DNA of 64,000 nt, taken from NCBI GenBank assembly GCA_963732365.1, contig CAVSZC010000005.1:496001-560000 (forward strand), in the 5' to 3' direction. Source of the stretch: SR-FBR-E99 sp963732365. GTDB taxonomy: Bacteria > Bacteroidota > Bacteroidia > Bacteroidales > VadinHA17. This document shows, piece by piece, positions 60,884 to 64,000 of the stretch. Under the pieces are notes generated by a model, which was given only the letters and a program-made list of their open reading frames with translations, made no database searches and was not told the origin of the DNA. Within the stretch, counting starts at the first letter, position 1; the number at the start of each line of letters is the position of its first letter. The position numbers were made by a program, and so were the translations under genes.

Positions 60884-62218
60884 TTAGTTATTGACTCCGA
60901 TATAGGTTCTGACATTACGGAACCCTACAAATGACTTTGTTGAGTCCTGGTATTCATAGTCCCTGGTTGAGGTCTGCATATAATATGCAATATCTTTCCA
61001 CGAGCCGCCTCTGATGACTTTGCGTTTGAGTACCGGAGGATCCTCGGGGCGGGCGTTATATTCATAGTCAGGATTAAGGTCATGGGTGAAGACATATGCA
61101 GAGGGGTGATAAGCACATGAGGTCCACTCTGATACGTTACCTGCCATATCAAAAAGTCCGTATTCATTTGGTTCAAATGAGGCTACCTTTATTGTGTAGA
61201 CGGCGCCATCATCTATGTAGTTCCCGCGCAGAGGCTTGAAGTTTGCGAGGAAGCATCCCTGGTAGTTTCGTGTATAGGGGCCGCCCCACGGGTACATTGA
61301 CAGGTCGAGGCCGCCGCGCGCTGCATATTCCCATTCTGTCTCGAGCGGCAGGCGGTAATTATGGACGTCAGCCACACCCTGGGCACGGAGATGTTCATTC
61401 ATGAAGTTGGTCCTCCATACGCTGAAAGCGCGCGCCTGGGTCCATGAGACACCCACCACAGGATAGTCGTCATAGCCAGGGTGCCAGAAATAGAGTGTCG
61501 CCCAGGGCTCATTGAATGAATAGGTGAAGTCTCTGATCCAGGCCAGTGTGTCTGGAAATATATTGACCACATGATGCATGATGAACGATGAGCGGTCCTT
61601 GACGTCAGTCTTAACCCCTTCGAGATCAGTAACCGTACCTTCATACTTCTGATCAGCATAGTTGTACCTTGCTTTTGCTGCCTGTTTGTAGTCTACCCAG
61701 AAGTAGGAATAGTTCAGAAGCCGTGTGTCCCACTGCTTATTGGCGTTAAACCTCTCTTCGGGAGGATAATACATTGTTTCGACCACAGAGAGGATATTTT
61801 CATCTTCGTAGTCAATCTCTTCTTCCCAGTTAAGTACATAAGGCTCAATGACATTACCTTCCTCGTCTGTTCTGTAAAACTGGTAGCCCTCGATTCCCTC
61901 TTCGCCCAGCCTGGTTCTGAGGATCGAGTCGCGTACCCAATAGGTAAACTGACGGTATTTGTTGTTGGTAATCTCTGTCTGGTCCATCCAGAAAGCTTCT
62001 ACAGTGACTGTTTTAGACAGGGTGTTCATTGCCCGGAGCGGATCCTGATCGCTGGGCCCCATAGTATAAGAGCCTGCGGGAATGAAAGCCATCTCAAACG
62101 GTTCAGGCTCATAGAATTTTTTTCTTCCCTGAACACCTGTCAACTCACCGGTGTCATACGAGGCGCAACCACCGATAAACAAGGCTATTGTAAGAGCTAA
62201 AAGGGTTACCTTTTTCAT
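60884..62218 (-). CDS. gldK: T9SS lipoprotein PorK/GldK
   Basis: 444 residues. A lipoprotein signal ends LFIGGC with lipidated Cys18. The body is a formylglycine-generating-enzyme-like (FGE-sulfatase) fold: FIPAGSYTMGPSD, PVVGVSWTQARAFSVWR, YRLPLETEWEYAARGG, GNVSEWT and VIRGGSWKD. In PorK this fold is structural, forming the outer-membrane-attached ring with PorN. The gene lies 27 bases before gldL. Confidence 0.95.
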   Translation of the reverse strand: MKKVTLLALTIALFIGGCASYDTGELTGVQGRKKFYEPEPFEMAFIPAGSYTMGPSDQDPLRAMNTLSKTVTVEAFWMDQTEITNNKYRQFTYWVRDSILRTRLGEEGIEGYQFYRTDEEGNVIEPYVLNWEEEIDYEDENILSVVETMYYPPEERFNANKQWDTRLLNYSYFWVDYKQAAKARYNYADQKYEGTVTDLEGVKTDVKDRSSFIMHHVVNIFPDTLAWIRDFTYSFNEPWATLYFWHPGYDDYPVVGVSWTQARAFSVWRTNFMNEHLRAQGVADVHNYRLPLETEWEYAARGGLDLSMYPWGGPYTRNYQGCFLANFKPLRGNYIDDGAVYTIKVASFEPNEYGLFDMAGNVSEWTSCAYHPSAYVFTHDLNPDYEYNARPEDPPVLKRKVIRGGSWKDIAYYMQTSTRDYEYQDSTKSFVGFRNVRTYIGVNN

Positions 62219-62265
62219 ATACTGTAAAATTTAACGATGCAAGTAAGTTATTTTTTTCTTAAATA

Positions 62266-63210
62266 TCATAGAAACCGAATACTTTTATATTTAGTAGTGC
62301 TTTTCCCCAGGCCGATATCAAAACTATAGGAAACGATGAATTCATGCGATCCACTCGTCCCTTTTCTGATCTCTGAAATGGGGAAGTCATATCCATATCC
62401 TATTTTTAGGCCGTTAATTAATTCTGTACCTGCAAAGCCTGATATTGCATCTCCGGCTCTGTAGGAAACGCCACCCCACACCTTTTTATTGTATCTGACC
62501 ATGCCTGTTGCAACATATTGGACTGCAGCTCCGTCAAACACCACGAAGGCGGAAGGGATCAGTTCCAGTGCAGGATTTGGCAGCTGGAAAGTATACCCAG
62601 CAGTAAGATAATACTGCCGGCTGACGTATGTAGCTGTTTCTGTGTATTTTATGTCTGGCTGGTTGAGGTGTGTGACTGAGAGCCCCACATAATAATTGAC
62701 ACCCTGGTAATATACTCCTCCGGAAATGTCGAGGGCAAGGTAGCTTTCATCATTTTCAGGGATCAAAGGGTCTCCTGAAGGTGGCGTATGGGCTGATCCT
62801 CCGGGAATAAACCATTCCGGCTCCAGGGTCTTGTTAAGAATCCCGGCACTCAGTCCTGCTCCCAGTGTACCCGTTCCCAGCGGTATCAGGTATGAATAAG
62901 CCAGAGTAATGTTAATATCATTGCTGAATCCGTATTTGTCTGACTCAATCAGCAAGCCTGCACCGCTTGTCAGCCCGAAAATGTTGAATGGAGTGTTGAT
63001 ATTGAATATCATTGTTGAGGGCGCTCCGGGGAACCCAACCCATTGCTGTCGTGTGAGGGCGGTGGCGGCTATCATGCCGCTCATTCCTGAGTAGGCGGGG
63101 TTATAAGTCTGTGTATTAAACATATAATGACTTATAACAGGATCCTGTTGCCCAGAAACCATGCTTACCGTTGATATTAAGGCTAGGATGACTGTCCTGA
63201 CTTTCTTCAT
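62266..63210 (-). CDS. porP: PorP/SprF family T9SS outer-membrane protein
   Basis: 314 residues with a signal peptide (MKKVRTVILALISTVSMVSG) and the family start QQDPVISHYMFNTQTYNPAYSGM; the rest alternates like a small outer-membrane barrel and ends KYKSIRFL. PorP/SprF proteins are needed for T9SS function and help anchor or export type B cargo such as the giant adhesin at the other end of this window. First gene of the T9SS operon, 47 bases before gldK. Confidence 0.93.
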   Translation of the reverse strand: MKKVRTVILALISTVSMVSGQQDPVISHYMFNTQTYNPAYSGMSGMIAATALTRQQWVGFPGAPSTMIFNINTPFNIFGLTSGAGLLIESDKYGFSNDINITLAYSYLIPLGTGTLGAGLSAGILNKTLEPEWFIPGGSAHTPPSGDPLIPENDESYLALDISGGVYYQGVNYYVGLSVTHLNQPDIKYTETATYVSRQYYLTAGYTFQLPNPALELIPSAFVVFDGAAVQYVATGMVRYNKKVWGGVSYRAGDAISGFAGTELINGLKIGYGYDFPISEIRKGTSGSHEFIVSYSFDIGLGKSTTKYKSIRFL

Positions 63211-63234
63211 GTTCTAAAAGTGCATCGGCACCCT

Positions 63235-63242
63235 TAAAAGTA
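63235..63242 (-). promoter_or_regulatory. -7 box of the porP-gldKLMN operon
   Basis: The minus strand reads TACTTTTA, 24 bases before the porP ATG, the same variant as before metH and the Usp gene. No -33 TTTG at the normal spacing. Confidence 0.4.
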
Positions 63243-63292
63243 ACGAGTAAAATAAATAAAAAATATGCAGGCAGCCAAATAGAGTTTAAATT

Positions 63293-63999
63293 TTAGTGAC
63301 TGAACCTGAGTATTGCCTTGGTCCACCGGCCCGGAACCTGGTCGCGGCTGGCCATCAGGTAGTCATCGTAGGAGCATGCCAGGCAGTGTGGCTCACCTGC
63401 TGCGTCACGCACCTCAATCCACCACCGTTCCGTGATATTGCTCTTTATGAAGATTGCCTCGCCCTCCAGGTCGCTGAGGGTGACGTGGTAACGGGTAAAC
63501 CTGCTGTTCATCTGATCGCCCAGATAATTGATCTCAAACTGCTTCTGGGAGAATCCTTCGAGGAAGAACCAGATCAGCTGGGCGGCAAGGTGGGATGTCT
63601 GAAAACGGTTATCGATCACAGGATTTACTTCAGTCAGCACATATATCTTAAGGTTATCGGAGAGACCTGCATATCTTGAGAGCAGGCATACCTCCTCACC
63701 GTAGAAGCCGTTTGCCGAAGGAAGCACGGTGCCGGGGGCATCTGACTGACGCACTGCTCCAATGTCGAAGATTGCGGCGGTGGCATCACGGAATAAAGGT
63801 TCTGTCTCATGTATTGCTGCCCTGACCTCGCCTATCCGCATCATATCATAATGTCTGCGGTTAAACCGGTTGACAACCTGCTGATCGGTAAGGTATGTCT
63901 GGAATCCGATTGAGGATAGGTGCGAGAGTTTGCTTCCGCTGCGGTAGATGAGGTCATTCATCCAGTTCAGTGCATGTGCCTCTCTTTTCTCCACTGTGA
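63293..63999 (-). CDS. Arginase/formimidoylglutamase-fold protein, metal ligands altered, 5'-partial
   Basis: This is the C-terminal ~235 residues of a ureohydrolase-fold protein; the frame stays open to the right edge, so the start is outside. The family's metal motif is normally FDxDxxD; here it reads IFDIGAVRQSDAPG, keeping the first Asp and losing the other two. GFYGEEVCLLSRYAG and YVLTEVNP are typical of the Bacteroidetes group annotated as formimidoylglutamase. It therefore may not be a working ureohydrolase. It lies upstream of porP on the same strand with an 82-base gap. Confidence 0.7.
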   Translation of the reverse strand, partial: TVEKREAHALNWMNDLIYRSGSKLSHLSSIGFQTYLTDQQVVNRFNRRHYDMMRIGEVRAAIHETEPLFRDATAAIFDIGAVRQSDAPGTVLPSANGFYGEEVCLLSRYAGLSDNLKIYVLTEVNPVIDNRFQTSHLAAQLIWFFLEGFSQKQFEINYLGDQMNSRFTRYHVTLSDLEGEAIFIKSNITERWWIEVRDAAGEPHCLACSYDDYLMASRDQVPGRWTKAILRFSH

Positions 64000-64000
64000 A

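Noticed and set aside
60884..62218. Formylglycine-generating (sulfatase-maturing) enzyme
   Set aside because: The fold matches, but the lipobox and the position in porP-K-L-M-N identify it as the structural lipoprotein PorK/GldK.

Overview
The window looks like Bacteroidota (Bacteroidetes) chromosome, most plausibly Bacteroidales or Marinilabiliales. Four things point there. There is a complete type IX secretion system (T9SS) core run porP-K-L-M-N, and there are T9SS cargo proteins with type A and type B C-terminal sorting domains. Most gene starts have a short leader behind a TAnnTTTG -7 box, with a TTTG/TTG box about 19-21 bp upstream where one can be seen. Several small conserved Bacteroidetes families are present (DUF4296, GldA-like ATPase, aminofutalosine-deaminase-like hydrolase). 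No tRNA, rRNA, CRISPR array, phage or intact insertion sequence was seen.

Layout. 1-13.6 kb: one giant adhesin-like T9SS cargo gene (SprB, Ig-like and PKD repeats, type B sorting domain), open at the left edge and broken by at least eight frame changes, closed by a strong hairpin terminator. 13.6-16.6 kb (minus): a small Bacteroidetes-type peptide gene and a beta-helix T9SS cargo protein. 16.8-19.8 kb: an ABC exporter translationally coupled to a nucleotidyltransferase (NTP_transf_5) that carries a frameshift. 19.8-20.15 kb: gap with a GC-rich segment and a perfect-stem terminator. 20.15-25.3 kb: cysS-ispG converging on rnr. 25.3-26.9 kb: a PqqD-like protein coupled to a fusion of an HPr-kinase-like domain with an S26-type signal-peptidase-like domain. 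27.0-32.9 kb: methionine cycle, metH-metF converging on metK; the metK leader carries a sequence that closely matches a SAM-II riboswitch. 33.1-37.0 kb: a hypothetical envelope protein, an AAA ATPase, a GldA-like ABC ATPase, and a tandem universal stress protein. 37.2-40.7 kb: asnS-rpoN-PAP2-like. 40.7-47.0 kb (minus): a seven-gene tightly packed operon from rbfA to a glycosyltransferase. 47.1-56.2 kb: trpS, an acyltransferase-fold protein, a TonB-dependent receptor, a DUF3352/propeller protein, and an MlaEF-type lipid transporter. 56.3 kb: manC. 57.4-63.2 kb: gldN/M/L/K and porP. 63.3 kb to the edge: an arginase-fold protein lacking canonical metal ligands.

How parts fit together. The PorKLMN complex and PorP would export and anchor proteins with the sorting domains found at 11.9-16.6 kb; PorP/SprF-family proteins are known partners of type B sorting domains. 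MetH, MetF and MetK cover the recycling of homocysteine to methionine and the synthesis of S-adenosylmethionine (SAM), and the leader element would let SAM shut down its own synthase.

The best candidate for something not yet described is a dispersed peptide-tailoring-like gene set on both sides of cysS-ispG-rnr. It comprises an ABC exporter with an unusual signature loop, NTP_transf_5, PqqD/RRE and HPrK-like kinase fused to a Ser/His peptidase domain, with a small peptide gene nearby as a possible substrate. These families (exporter, NTase, PqqD, HPrK) recur together in lasso-peptide-type clusters, but the B2 protease and the cyclase are absent. Linking them functionally is inference only.
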